Source: Clostridia bacterium (GTDB taxonomy: Bacteria; Bacillota; Clostridia; Oscillospirales; Acutalibacteraceae). From it: a stretch of 39,801 nt of DNA. The position numbers and the translations under genes were made by a program. The notes beneath the pieces were generated by a model. The model worked only from the letters and a program-made list of their open reading frames with translations. It searched no databases and had not been told where the DNA came from. Numbering within the stretch: position 1 is the stretch's first letter; every line of letters starts with the position of its first letter. Shown here piece by piece: positions 1 to 8,296 of this stretch. Location: positions 1-39,801 of the forward strand of contig JAFYUI010000030.1 of the NCBI GenBank assembly GCA_017549565.1. The letters are read 5' to 3'.

Positions 1-140
1 GGATTGTTCTTGACTACGGTTCGGTTATAGTTCACATTTTCGGACGTAACGAGCGTGAATTTTACGCGCTTGACAAAATGTGGAGTGACGGCACCGCAGT
101 TGATTTGAACGAAATACTCAATAATCCTCAGGAGGACTAA
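1..140 (+). CDS. rsfS: Ribosomal silencing factor RsfS, C-terminal end (5' truncated)
   Basis: Only the last 45 or so codons lie in the window, read in the frame that ends with TAA at 138-140. The peptide begins [13 protein letters not shown] and continues through [10 protein letters not shown], which is the typical C-terminal part of the RsfS/Iojap/YbeB family. That family binds ribosomal protein uL14 and blocks subunit joining when nutrients are short. The call rests on this short match and on position, because rsfS directly before leuS is a common clostridial order. The AGGAGG that serves leuS lies inside the last codons of this gene, so the two are probably co-transcribed and translationally close. 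Confidence 0.85.
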   Translation, partial: IVLDYGSVIVHIFGRNEREFYALDKMWSDGTAVDLNEILNNPQED

Positions 141-142
141 AT

Positions 143-2554
143 ATGCAAGAATATAATTACAGTCAAATTGAAAAGAAATGGCAAAAAATTTGGGACGATA
201 ACAATACCTTCGCCGCTAAGGAAGATTACACATTACCTAAGTTTTACGGCTTGGTAGAATTCCCTTATCCTTCAGGTCAGGGTCTTCACGTAGGACATCC
301 ACGTTCTTACACAGCAATTGATATCGTAGCCCGTAAAAAGCGTTTACAGGGCTTTAATGTGCTTTATCCGATGGGTTGGGATGCATTCGGTCTTCCCACC
401 GAAAACTTTGCAATTAAAAACCATATCCACCCATCTATTGTTACTGAAAATAACATTGCAAACTTTAAGCGCCAGTTAAAGTCTTTGGGCTTTTCATTTG
501 ACTGGAGTCGTGAAATCAACACCACCGACCCTTCATATTATAAGTGGACACAGTGGATTTTCTTGCAGCTTTTTAAAGAAGGTCTTGCTTATAAAAAGGA
601 AATGTCGGTTAACTGGTGCACCTCTTGTAAGTGCGTTTTGGCTAATGAAGAGGTTGTAAATGGTGTTTGCGAACGTTGTGGCAGTGAGGTTATTCAAAAG
701 GAAAAAAGCCAATGGATGCTTAAAATTACCGAATATGCTGAAAAGCTTTTAGACGGTCTTAATAATGTTGATTTTATCGACCGTGTTAAAACCCAACAAC
801 GCAACTGGATTGGTCAATCATTTGGTACACAGGTGACCTTTAACACCACCATTGGTGACACATTTGAAATTTTCACTACCCGCGCTGACACACTTTTCGG
901 TGCTACATATATGGTAATGTCGCCCGAACATCCATTACTTAAAAAATGGGCGGATAAAATTGAAAATTATGCTGAGGTTGTGGCTTATCAAGAACAGTCG
1001 GCTAAAAAGTCCGACTTTGAACGCACCGAACTTGCAAAGGATAAAACCGGCGTTAAGCTTTTAGGTGTTAAGGCAATCAACCCTGTTAATAATACCGAAA
1101 TCCCAATTTTTATTTCCGACTATGTGCTTATTTCTTATGGTACGGGCGCTATTATGGCTGTACCCGCACACGACACTCGTGATTGGGAATTTGCAAAGAA
1201 ATTTGATTTGCCGATTATTGAAGTTGTAGCAGGCGGCGAAGATGTTCAAAAAGAGGCGTTTACCGACTGTGCAACAGGTGTTTTAGTAAACTCTGACTTC
1301 CTTAACGGCTTATCGGTTGAAGAGGCAAAAAAAGCAATTCAAAAATGGCTTACCGAAAAGGGAATAGGCAGCGTTAAAACTAACTATAAGCTTCGTGACT
1401 GGGTATTTTCACGCCAAAGATATTGGGGTGAACCAATCCCAATGGTTTATTGTGAAAAGTGCGGATATGTTCCGCTCCCCGAAAGCGAGCTTCCATTACT
1501 TTTACCAAATGTTGACTCTTACGAGCCAACCGATAACGGCGAATCACCCTTGGCTAAAATGACCGACTGGGTTAACACTACCTGTCCTCATTGCGGTGCA
1601 CCTGCAAAGCGTGAAACCGATACTATGCCACAATGGGCAGGTTCTTCTTGGTATTTCCTTCGTTATTGCGACCCACATAACGACAAAGAATTTGCTTCAA
1701 AAGAAGCACTTGAATATTGGTGCCCTGTTGACTGGTATAACGGCGGTATGGAGCACACAACACTTCACCTTTTATACAGCCGTTTCTGGCACAAGTTCCT
1801 TTATGATATAAATGCTGTACCAAATGCCGAGCCATACGCTAAGCGTACAAGCCACGGTATGATTTTGGGTGAAAACGGCGAAAAGATGTCAAAGTCACGC
1901 GGTAATGTCGTAAACCCGGATGAAATCATCAATGATTACGGCGCTGACACAATGCGTGTTTATGAAATGTTCATTGGCGACTTTGAAAAAGCTGCTCCTT
2001 GGAGCATGTCTTCAATTAAGGGCAGTAAGCGTTTCCTTGATAAGGTTTGGGCAATGCAGGATATTATAACCGATGAAACAGGTTATCGTGCTAATATCGA
2101 GGCCGAAATGCACCGCACTATTAAAAAGGTGACTGAAGACATTGAAGGTCTTAAAATGAATACCGCTATAGCATCGCTTATGTCACTTATGAATTCTATA
2201 AACGGCACAGGTGCTATCACAAAGGACGAATATAAAACCTTTATAACTCTTTTAAATCCATTTGCACCCCATATTACTGAAGAGCTTTGGGAAATTTGCG
2301 GCTTTGACGGAATGTTAAACCAAACTGCTTGGCCAACCTATGACGAAGCAAAATGTGTTGACAAGTCGGTTGAAATTGTTGTTCAAATCAATGGCAAAAT
2401 CCGTGCTCGTCTTAATGTTGCTGCCGATATTTCCGCTGCTGATGCTATTGCGCTTGCAAAGGGTGAAAGTGCTGTTATAAACGAAATTTCAGGCAAAACA
2501 ATACTTAAAGAATTATATGTTCCCAAAAAATTAGTTAATATTGTTGTAAAATAA
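143..2554 (+). CDS. leuS: Leucine-tRNA ligase
   Basis: Charges tRNA-Leu with leucine in the cytoplasm. The protein is 803 residues, the normal bacterial length. It is a class I synthetase: the HIGH-type motif is HVGH at residues 49-52 and the KMSKS loop is intact at about 581-585. Two CxxC pairs near 159-180 and another set near 438-490 look like zinc-binding knuckles. The CP1 editing domain lies between, with the family segment [18 protein letters not shown]. The ATG at 143 is two bases after the rsfS stop and is served by AGGAGG inside the end of rsfS. No terminator hairpin is obvious after the stop; the next gene has its own promoter. Confidence 0.98.
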   Translation: MQEYNYSQIEKKWQKIWDDNNTFAAKEDYTLPKFYGLVEFPYPSGQGLHVGHPRSYTAIDIVARKKRLQGFNVLYPMGWDAFGLPTENFAIKNHIHPSIVTENNIANFKRQLKSLGFSFDWSREINTTDPSYYKWTQWIFLQLFKEGLAYKKEMSVNWCTSCKCVLANEEVVNGVCERCGSEVIQKEKSQWMLKITEYAEKLLDGLNNVDFIDRVKTQQRNWIGQSFGTQVTFNTTIGDTFEIFTTRADTLFGATYMVMSPEHPLLKKWADKIENYAEVVAYQEQSAKKSDFERTELAKDKTGVKLLGVKAINPVNNTEIPIFISDYVLISYGTGAIMAVPAHDTRDWEFAKKFDLPIIEVVAGGEDVQKEAFTDCATGVLVNSDFLNGLSVEEAKKAIQKWLTEKGIGSVKTNYKLRDWVFSRQRYWGEPIPMVYCEKCGYVPLPESELPLLLPNVDSYEPTDNGESPLAKMTDWVNTTCPHCGAPAKRETDTMPQWAGSSWYFLRYCDPHNDKEFASKEALEYWCPVDWYNGGMEHTTLHLLYSRFWHKFLYDINAVPNAEPYAKRTSHGMILGENGEKMSKSRGNVVNPDEIINDYGADTMRVYEMFIGDFEKAAPWSMSSIKGSKRFLDKVWAMQDIITDETGYRANIEAEMHRTIKKVTEDIEGLKMNTAIASLMSLMNSINGTGAITKDEYKTFITLLNPFAPHITEELWEICGFDGMLNQTAWPTYDEAKCVDKSVEIVVQINGKIRARLNVAADISAADAIALAKGESAVINEISGKTILKELYVPKKLVNIVVK

Positions 2555-2575
2555 AGCAAAATTATAAAATTTTTG

Positions 2576-2604
2576 TTGCAATTTTATGTTCTATATGATA
2601 TTAT
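2576..2604 (+). promoter_or_regulatory. Sigma-A promoter for secG
   Basis: TTGCAA at 2576-2581, a 17-bp spacer, then TATTAT at 2599-2604. TGA directly before the -10 makes it an extended -10 promoter. It lies in the AT-rich gap between leuS and secG and points at secG. Confidence 0.65.
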
Positions 2605-2637
2605 ATAAATTGCTGATTTATCATTGGAGGTGAAATT

Positions 2638-2886
2638 ATGAGCGTGCTTGAATATATCATTGGCGCAGTGGTTCTTTTGGTGTCTTTAATAATCGTATTT
2701 GTTGTTATTTTCCAACAAGGCCGTCGTGCAGGTATAAATGGTGTAATCTCCGGTGGTGCTGATACTTTCTTGTCAAAGACAAAAGCAAGAACTGTCGATG
2801 CTAAGTTAGCTCGTATGACCAAGTATTTTGCTATTGCATTTTTTGTATTGGCAATCATTGCAAATATCATTGCAATAAATAACTAA
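2638..2886 (+). CDS. secG: Preprotein translocase subunit SecG
   Basis: Small accessory subunit of the SecYEG channel in the cytoplasmic membrane, which assists protein export. At 82 residues it has the SecG pattern: a first hydrophobic helix (about residues 4-26), a glycine-rich cytoplasmic loop with GINGVISGGAD, a basic stretch with LSKTKART, and a second helix (about 60-80). The start is fixed by GGAGG at 2625-2629 (TTGGAGGTGAAATTATG). It has its own promoter and is followed by terminator-like hairpins. The match is by pattern, but it is distinctive for this family. Confidence 0.92.
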   Translation: MSVLEYIIGAVVLLVSLIIVFVVIFQQGRRAGINGVISGGADTFLSKTKARTVDAKLARMTKYFAIAFFVLAIIANIIAINN

Positions 2887-2887
2887 T

Positions 2888-2906
2888 AAAGGGTTAAACC
2901 CTTTTT
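2888..2906 (+). terminator. Terminator-like hairpin after secG
   Basis: AAAGGGT (2888-2894) pairs with ACCCTTT (2898-2904) across a three-base loop, and the T-run continues for two more bases. The stem is modest, so this may be a weak terminator on its own. Confidence 0.55.
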
Positions 2907-2908
2907 GT

Positions 2909-2926
2909 GCGGTATACCGCTTTTTT
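2909..2926 (+). terminator. Second terminator-like hairpin between secG and rpsU
   Basis: GCGG-TATA-CCGC (2909-2920) is a perfect palindrome followed by six T (2921-2926). It sits a few bases after the previous hairpin. No convincing promoter lies between this hairpin and rpsU, so it probably terminates only part of the transcripts. Confidence 0.5.
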
Positions 2927-2966
2927 GAAAATTACCCCTGCTATTTTGGTGGAGGGAGGGAATATA

Positions 2967-3143
2967 ATGAGTCAAGTTAGAATTAAAGAAAATGAATCAC
3001 TCGATAACGCTTTGCGTCGCTTTAAAAGACAAACCGCTAAAGACGGTGTAATTCAAGAAGTACGCAAGAGAGAGCACTATGAAAAACCCTCTGTAAAGCG
3101 TAAGAAGAAGTCGGAAGCTGCTCGTAAAAGAAAGTTCCGCTAA
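2967..3143 (+). CDS. rpsU: Small ribosomal subunit protein bS21
   Basis: Protein of the 30S subunit. The 58 residues start [19 protein letters not shown] and end in a very basic tail ([14 protein letters not shown]), which is the bS21 pattern. An upstream in-frame ATG at 2907 would add 20 residues, overlap the terminator-like hairpins and have no ribosome-binding site. The ATG at 2967 follows GGAGGGAGGG at 2951-2960, so I chose it. The gene is followed by a strong terminator. Confidence 0.95.
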   Translation: MSQVRIKENESLDNALRRFKRQTAKDGVIQEVRKREHYEKPSVKRKKKSEAARKRKFR

Positions 3144-3155
3144 AATTAAGTGATT

Positions 3156-3184
3156 AAGGCGGTTGTTTTTCAACCGCCTTTTTT
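3156..3184 (+). terminator. Strong intrinsic terminator after rpsU
   Basis: AAGGCGGTTG (3156-3165) pairs perfectly with CAACCGCCTT (3171-3180) over a T5 loop and is followed by more T. It ends only 14 bp before the yqeG start. Confidence 0.88.
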
Positions 3185-3198
3185 ATTGAGGTATTAAA

Positions 3199-3699
3199 AT
3201 GTTATTAAAACCCCTAATTAAACTTGAAAAAGTCACTGACATTTCGGTCAGTGTTTTAAATAAATACGGTATAAAAGCGCTTATTTTAGATGTTGATAAT
3301 ACATTATCAACACATCACGGTCAAGTTCTGACTGACGGTTTAACCGACTGGCTTAATTTGATGCGTGAAAATGGTATTAAAATGACAGTTTTGTCAAATT
3401 CTAATTCAAAACGACTAACGCCCTTTGCTAAAAAAATCGAGCTTGATTTTATATCACTTGGTTTGAAGCCATTGCCGTTTGGTTATTTGCGCGCCTTAAA
3501 GCGACTTGGCACTAAAAAGGTTGACACCGCCATTGTGGGCGACCAGCTTTTTACCGATACACTCGGTGGTAATTTTGTTGGTGTTAAAACCATTCTTTTA
3601 ACACCCATTAAGCCCGAAACCTCACTTCGTTTTAGAATGAAGCGCAGGGTTGAGGCATTTATGATTAAAAAGTTAAAAATTGTCAATACGGAGGAATAA
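3199..3699 (+). CDS. yqeG: YqeG-family HAD-type phosphatase
   Basis: A 166-residue soluble protein of the YqeG subfamily of HAD phosphatases. HAD motif I is seen as LDVDNTL (about residues 30-36), motif II as VLSNS (about 64-68), and motif III/IV around VGDQLFTDTLGGN (about 113-125). The Asp pairs expected for phosphoryl transfer and Mg2+ binding are present. Some family members are reported to act on phosphatidylglycerophosphate, but the substrate here cannot be read from sequence. TGAGGT is a weak ribosome-binding site before the ATG. The rpsU terminator leaves no room for a promoter, so expression probably depends on read-through. It is followed after one base by the endonuclease IV gene. 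Confidence 0.88.
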   Translation: MLLKPLIKLEKVTDISVSVLNKYGIKALILDVDNTLSTHHGQVLTDGLTDWLNLMRENGIKMTVLSNSNSKRLTPFAKKIELDFISLGLKPLPFGYLRALKRLGTKKVDTAIVGDQLFTDTLGGNFVGVKTILLTPIKPETSLRFRMKRRVEAFMIKKLKIVNTEE

Positions 3700-3700
3700 T

Positions 3701-4549
3701 ATGTCCGCTAAATTTGGCCCTGCGGGAACAGGCGACAGCTTTAAAGCACTTGGTTATAAGACAAGCTTACAGGTTCCGCAATATCTTGTAGAAATGGGTC
3801 TTGACCATTTTGAATATCAATGTGGCCGCGGTGTAAATATCGGCTTAGATAAAGCTAATGAGCTTGGAAAAATGGCAAAAGAAAAGGGGATAACCCTGTC
3901 TTTACATGCACCTTATTATATTTCTATGTCGTCGGTCGATGAAGAAAAGCGTTTAAATTCCATAAATTATATCTTGGCTTCTGCTCGTGCTGTTAATGCA
4001 ATGGGCGGCGATAGAATTATCGTTCACACCGGCTCTTGCGGTAAAATTACACGAGAGGAAGCCCTTGCTCTTGCAAAGGATACAATGGCACTTTCACAAA
4101 AAGCACTTGATGCTGAGGGGCTTTCAAATATTCACATTTGTCCCGAAACAATGGGAAAGGTTAATCAGCTTGGCACACTTTACGAAGTGTTAGAGCTTTG
4201 CAAGATAGACGAAAGAATTATCCCTTGTATTGATTTTGGCCACCTTAATGCCCGTGATTTAGGTATTTTGAAGGATAAAAACGATTTTGAAAACATACTG
4301 CTTGAAATTAAAAATCAGTTAGGTGAAGACCGTTTTAAAAATTTCCATTCACATTTTTCTAAAATTGAATATACAACAGGCGGTGAAAAAAGGCACTTAA
4401 CCTTTGAGGATGAGGTTTACGGCCCCAACTTTGAACCACTTATGGAGCTTGTTGTAAAACACGGACTTAATCCCACCTTTGTTTGTGAATCTGCAGGTAC
4501 ACAGGCGGAGGATGCTAAAAGTATGAAGGATTATTATTTAAGCTTGTAA
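3701..4549 (+). CDS. nfo: Endonuclease IV-type AP endonuclease (TIM barrel)
   Basis: A 282-residue xylose-isomerase-like TIM-barrel protein of the AP endonuclease family 2. These metal enzymes cut DNA 5' of abasic sites in base-excision repair. Metal-ligand type motifs are present: LSLHAPYYI, IIVHTGSCG, HICPETMGK, CIDFGHLNAR, and FHSHFSKIEYT, the last two being typical of Nfo. The first in-frame ATG (3680) lies inside yqeG. I chose ATG 3701, one base past the yqeG stop, because GGAGG at 3690-3694 precedes it. A different barrel hydrolase is possible, but the His/Glu/Asp pattern fits Nfo best. Confidence 0.83.
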   Translation: MSAKFGPAGTGDSFKALGYKTSLQVPQYLVEMGLDHFEYQCGRGVNIGLDKANELGKMAKEKGITLSLHAPYYISMSSVDEEKRLNSINYILASARAVNAMGGDRIIVHTGSCGKITREEALALAKDTMALSQKALDAEGLSNIHICPETMGKVNQLGTLYEVLELCKIDERIIPCIDFGHLNARDLGILKDKNDFENILLEIKNQLGEDRFKNFHSHFSKIEYTTGGEKRHLTFEDEVYGPNFEPLMELVVKHGLNPTFVCESAGTQAEDAKSMKDYYLSL

Positions 4550-4560
4550 GGGGAGAAATT

Positions 4561-7146
4561 ATGATTTGGCACAGCTCTTCAAAAGAAGAAGTTTTAAAGC
4601 ATTATAATGTTGATGCCACAGTTGGCCTTGCCAATGGCGAGGTGGTTGAAAAGCAAGAAATTTATGGCAAAAATGTTGTTTTAACAACCGAAAAGCCGTC
4701 AATAATTAAGGCATTTTTTGCCGAGTTTACCAAAACCGGCATTTTGCTTATGATTTTGTCACTAATTTACTTTTTCGTGGCGAGCAGTTACCAAAGTCCA
4801 ACTGCTTATTTTGGCTTTTTGGTAATTGGTATTGTTATTTTAAACGCTGTTGTTTCGGCTTTTCACCTTTTTGACTGTGAAACTACATTGGCGGATATTA
4901 AGCAAACTACCAACCCATCGGTAAAGGTTTTGCGTGACGGTGTGGTAAAGGTTGTTAATTCTATCGAGTTAGTACCCGGTGACATTATGCTTCTTTCTGA
5001 AGGTGACTATATTTGCGCTGATGCACGACTTATAGAAACTACGGAATTTCGTTGTAACGAGGTGACAGTCAGCGGTGAAGAGGTTCCCGTTGATAAAAAT
5101 GCCGATGCTGTTTTAGTTGATATTGTGCCGATAGAAAAGCGTAGCAATATGGTTTTTGCATCCACAACTGCAATACACGGCAGTGCAAAGGCGGTTGTTG
5201 TTGCAACTGCACTTAACACTGAAACAGGCAAAACTGACGCTATAAACGAGCAAATCGGCGGTAAGCGTTTGCCAATGCAAAATGAATTAACTGTGATTTC
5301 AAAATTCTTTAATATTTTAATTCTTTGCATTTGTGTTTTGATTTTCTTTATTACAATGCTTCAAAACTTTAAATCGAGCGAGCCCTTTGCGAGTGTTACC
5401 TTAACCGCACTTTTAAATGCTGTGGCACTTGCTTTTGCGGCAATGCCCGAAGGACTTAATGCAATATCGACTATTGTTATTGCCGCAGGCACAAAGCGTA
5501 TTTTTGATGAAAAAATTATTTTTAAAGATAGCGCAGCCCTTGAAAAAATTGGAAAAACCAATGTAATTTGTGCTGATAAAACCGGTATTTTTACAAGAAA
5601 TAAAATGGTTTTACAAGCTGTTTATGATGGTAAAAAGGTCTTGAATGTTGCCGATGGATTTATTGATGATTCGGCATCGGTTGTTTTGAATTTAGCTGCT
5701 GCTTGCAATACATTAGATAATGATACAACCGAAAATGCTATTAAAGATGCTTGCAAAGAACTAAATCATAAGGATGAAGCCGAAATTAGCACACTATTTC
5801 CTAAAATTTCGGTTATACCTTTTGATTCACAGCGCAAGAGTATGACAATTTTAACAATTATTAACGAGCAGCCCTTTGCAATAGTTAAGGGTGCGCCCGA
5901 AATTATTGTGCCGAAGTGTCGTGATTGCGATGCCAACAGTATTTTGAAAATTGATAACGAAATGGCATCTGACGGACTTCGCAATGTTGCCATTGCCGTT
6001 AAAAAGCTTTCGGAAATACCTGCAAACCCCAAGCACGAGGATATCGAGTGTGATTTAACTTTTGTGGGCCTTTTGGGACTTAGTGAGCCCATCCGTGAAG
6101 AAATATATAAGGATATTAAGGTTTGCAAAGAAGCCAAGATTAAGGTTAATATGCTAACGGGTGATAATGTTCTCACCGCTGTTTCAATAGCAAAGAAAAT
6201 TGGCCTTTTAGAAGATGAGGCCGAAGCAATTTCGGGTGCCGAAATTGATGCATTATCAGATGAAGAACTTGCAAATGTTATTGAAAATTACTGTGTATTT
6301 GCCCGTATTTCGCCCGAGCATAAAGCAAGAATTGTTAAAGCTTGGCAAAGCAAAAAAGCGGTAGTAACCATTACAGGCGACAGTCTTCAAGATGCTGATG
6401 CTTTGGCAATTGCGGATATTGGTTGCGCTATCGGTAAATTTGGTGCCGATGTTGCAAAGGGTAATGCTGATGTAATTATTCTTAAAAACAACTTTGGCGC
6501 AATAGTTCACGCCATTAAGGAAAGTCGCGGATTTTTCAGTAACATTAAAAAGACTGTATCCTATCTTTTAAGCTGCAATTTCTCTGAACTTTTATTATTA
6601 CTTATTGGTTCGATTATTTTTAAATCACCGATTTTAATTGCAGTTCAGCTTTTAATCATTAACCTTTTAACCGATGTTGCCCCTGCAATTTCGTTTAGCA
6701 AGGAACAAGCCGAAAAATCAGTTATGAAGCAAAACGGTTTTGATGGTGCTTCTAAAATATTAAATGTTAAATCCCTTGTAAATCTTGCTGTTCAGGGCGT
6801 TTTAATTGCCATTATTTCACTTATTTCATACATTATTGGTCAGTTTACCTCGCCCGAGGTTGCAACCTCTATGGCGTTTGTAACACTTGGTATAGCACAG
6901 CTTTTACATTGCTTTAATTCAAAGCTTGTCGGCAGTATTTTTACAAAGGATGTATTTTCTAACAGATTTATGAACCTATCGGTTTTCTCGACCGCATTTA
7001 TAATCATTTTCCTTGTGTTCACACCTGTTGGCTTTGCCTTTGGTTTAACAATTCTTAAATTGTGGCAGTTTGTTGTTGCTATTATATTAGCAGTTTTAAT
7101 TATACCAATGTGTGAAATTTTAAAAAGGGTATATAAGAAGATATAA
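4561..7146 (+). CDS. Divergent P-type (type II) cation-transporting ATPase
   Basis: An 861-residue membrane pump that resembles the Ca2+-type P-ATPases. Domain order: two N-terminal helices (about 50-105), an actuator domain with VPGDIMLL and SGEE, helices 3-4 with PEGLN, the phosphorylation site DKTG at Asp339, a nucleotide domain with KGAPE, the hinge TGDS-Q-D at 606-611, then about six C-terminal helices including NLLTDVAPA. Catalytic Asp339 and the actuator Glu are kept. Several usually invariant positions differ: TGES reads SGEE, DKTGTLT reads DKTGIFT, PEGLP reads PEGLN, and TGDGVND reads TGDSLQD. The transported ion is therefore uncertain. GGGGAG precedes the ATG, 11 bases after nfo, suggesting the same transcript. 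Confidence 0.85.
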   Translation: MIWHSSSKEEVLKHYNVDATVGLANGEVVEKQEIYGKNVVLTTEKPSIIKAFFAEFTKTGILLMILSLIYFFVASSYQSPTAYFGFLVIGIVILNAVVSAFHLFDCETTLADIKQTTNPSVKVLRDGVVKVVNSIELVPGDIMLLSEGDYICADARLIETTEFRCNEVTVSGEEVPVDKNADAVLVDIVPIEKRSNMVFASTTAIHGSAKAVVVATALNTETGKTDAINEQIGGKRLPMQNELTVISKFFNILILCICVLIFFITMLQNFKSSEPFASVTLTALLNAVALAFAAMPEGLNAISTIVIAAGTKRIFDEKIIFKDSAALEKIGKTNVICADKTGIFTRNKMVLQAVYDGKKVLNVADGFIDDSASVVLNLAAACNTLDNDTTENAIKDACKELNHKDEAEISTLFPKISVIPFDSQRKSMTILTIINEQPFAIVKGAPEIIVPKCRDCDANSILKIDNEMASDGLRNVAIAVKKLSEIPANPKHEDIECDLTFVGLLGLSEPIREEIYKDIKVCKEAKIKVNMLTGDNVLTAVSIAKKIGLLEDEAEAISGAEIDALSDEELANVIENYCVFARISPEHKARIVKAWQSKKAVVTITGDSLQDADALAIADIGCAIGKFGADVAKGNADVIILKNNFGAIVHAIKESRGFFSNIKKTVSYLLSCNFSELLLLLIGSIIFKSPILIAVQLLIINLLTDVAPAISFSKEQAEKSVMKQNGFDGASKILNVKSLVNLAVQGVLIAIISLISYIIGQFTSPEVATSMAFVTLGIAQLLHCFNSKLVGSIFTKDVFSNRFMNLSVFSTAFIIIFLVFTPVGFAFGLTILKLWQFVVAIILAVLIIPMCEILKRVYKKI

Positions 7147-7181
7147 AAAAAGACCTCTATCAAATTGATAGAGGTCTTTTT
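7147..7181. terminator. Bidirectional terminator between the ATPase and SDR genes
   Basis: AAAAAGACCTCTATCA pairs with TGATAGAGGTCTTTTT over a three-base loop. The A-run and T-run flank a symmetrical stem, so it can end transcription from both convergent genes. Confidence 0.92.
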
Positions 7182-7190
7182 ATGCCTAAA

Positions 7191-7925
7191 TTAAATTACA
7201 TATCCGCCGTTAACACCAATAACTTGACCTGTTATATAGTCGGCGTTGTCACTTGCTAAAAAGTAAATTGTTTGGGCAATTTCATCGGCCGAACCCATTC
7301 TACCAAGCGGTATTGTTTCAACAAAATCGGTAAGCTCTTCAACTGTTAAGTTTGAATTCATAGCCGTTTCTACAATGCCGGGAGCGACGGAATTAACTGT
7401 AATCCCACATGGAGCCAACTCTTTTGCAAGGGCTTTTGTAAGGCCAATTACACCCGCTTTTGAAGCGCTGTATGCAACCTCACACGAAGCACCAACCTGT
7501 CCCCACATTGAAGATACATTTATAATTTTGCCATATTTTTGGTTAATCATAACTTGTGCGGCGGCCTTGCAGCAGTTAAAGGTGCCTTTTAGGTTTATGT
7601 CAATAATTCTATCAAAATCAACCTCGTCGGTTTCGGTAATTAGTCCCTCGAAAGCGACACCCGCATTATTAACAATAACATCAATACTGCCGTATTTATA
7701 AAGCGTTTCTTTAATTAAAAGTTCGGCTTCTAAACGGTTGGCAACATTTGCTTTAATAGGTGTTACCGAAAAGCCATTGCTTTGAAGCGAACGGGCGAGC
7801 AGGGAAGCGGACTCGTATGAAGTGTTGTAATTAAGCACAACATTATAACCCTTTTGTGCAAATAAAATTGCGGTTGCAGCACCAATGCCTTTTGATGCGC
7901 CTGTGATAATCGCGGTTTTACTCAT
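7191..7925 (-). CDS. SDR-family oxidoreductase, 3-oxoacyl-ACP reductase-like
   Basis: A 244-residue short-chain dehydrogenase. The NAD(P) motif TGASKGIG is at residues 8-15, NNAG is present, and the catalytic Ser and YxxxK are seen as NVSS and YSASK. It ends GQVIGVNGGYVI, close to the FabG C-terminus. It resembles FabG, the reductase of fatty-acid elongation, but stands alone next to no other fab gene, so the substrate is open. The reading frame stays open for 53 more codons upstream. I chose the ATG at 7925 because GGAG sits before it and the protein then starts at the standard MSKTAIITGAS. Confidence 0.85.
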   Translation of the reverse strand: MSKTAIITGASKGIGAATAILFAQKGYNVVLNYNTSYESASLLARSLQSNGFSVTPIKANVANRLEAELLIKETLYKYGSIDVIVNNAGVAFEGLITETDEVDFDRIIDINLKGTFNCCKAAAQVMINQKYGKIINVSSMWGQVGASCEVAYSASKAGVIGLTKALAKELAPCGITVNSVAPGIVETAMNSNLTVEELTDFVETIPLGRMGSADEIAQTIYFLASDNADYITGQVIGVNGGYVI

Positions 7926-7943
7926 ATAATCATCTCCGAAAAA

Positions 7944-7972
7944 ATTATAACATATTTTTCTAAAAAAATAAA
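7944..7972 (-). promoter_or_regulatory. Possible extended -10 promoter for the SDR gene
   Basis: On the minus strand TATAAT (plus 7944-7949) is preceded by TGT, and only a poor -35 (TTTATT) lies 17 bp upstream. The predicted start would leave a leader of about 12 nt that begins at the ribosome-binding site. Confidence 0.45.
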
Positions 7973-8077
7973 GCATTATTTTACAATAAATTGAGTTTAC
8001 ATAAATGACAAAAATCAAGATGTTGTATAGTTTACATAAGAAGTTTACATAACATTTTGAAAGAGAAAAAATTGTGG

Positions 8078-8106
8078 TTGACATAATTTTAAAAATATAG
8101 TATAAA
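8078..8106 (+). promoter_or_regulatory. Sigma-A promoter for the spoIIM-xerD pair
   Basis: TTGACA at 8078-8083, a 17-bp spacer and TATAAA at 8101-8106. The start would fall near 8113, giving a leader of about 180 nt before the spoIIM ATG. The -35 lies inside a variant of the repeated GTTTACATAA element. Confidence 0.65.
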
Positions 8107-8144
8107 TAAAATAGTGGCTGTTTTATGCTATTTTCAAAGGATTT

Positions 8145-8180
8145 AGCGCCGCTTTATTTTGCGGTGGCTGATTTTTTATT
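8145..8180 (+). terminator. Possible attenuator hairpin in the spoIIM leader
   Basis: AGCGCCGC (8145-8152) pairs with GCGGTGGCT (8161-8169) with a small internal loop, and a T-rich run (8171-8180) follows. It lies between the promoter and the gene, so it could end transcription early. No known riboswitch pattern was recognised. Confidence 0.35.
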
Positions 8181-8296
8181 TTCAACTTGGTTTACATAAA
8201 TTTTAGATTTTTATGCTTTGAATTTTTAAATTTAATTCAAAGTGGTATATCTTGTCCATTATTTTCATACATTATCTTGTAAAAGGAGATGATGTT

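Larger units (their letters stand above)
7995..8199 (+). repeat. Four direct copies of GTTTACATAA upstream of spoIIM
   Basis: Exact copies of GTTTACATAA begin at 7995, 8030, 8043 and 8190. A one-base variant, GTTGACATAA, begins at 8077 and contains the -35 of the promoter below. All are in the same orientation in the 371-bp non-coding gap (7926-8296). The copies at 8030 and 8043 are 13 bp apart. This looks like an operator for an unidentified regulator, but no protein can be assigned. Confidence 0.5.

Noticed and set aside
5007-6176. Minus-strand open frames inside the ATPase gene
   Set aside because: They are shadows of a long conserved coding frame and show no family motifs or ribosome-binding sites.
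7926-8084. Longer N-terminus for the SDR protein, starting at 8084
   Set aside because: The 53 extra residues are low-complexity and lie over promoter-like DNA and the repeats. The ATG at 7925 has a GGAG and gives the standard SDR start.
8252-8296. Earlier SpoIIM start at 8252
   Set aside because: There is no ribosome-binding site before it, while the ATG at 8297 follows AAAGGAGAT.
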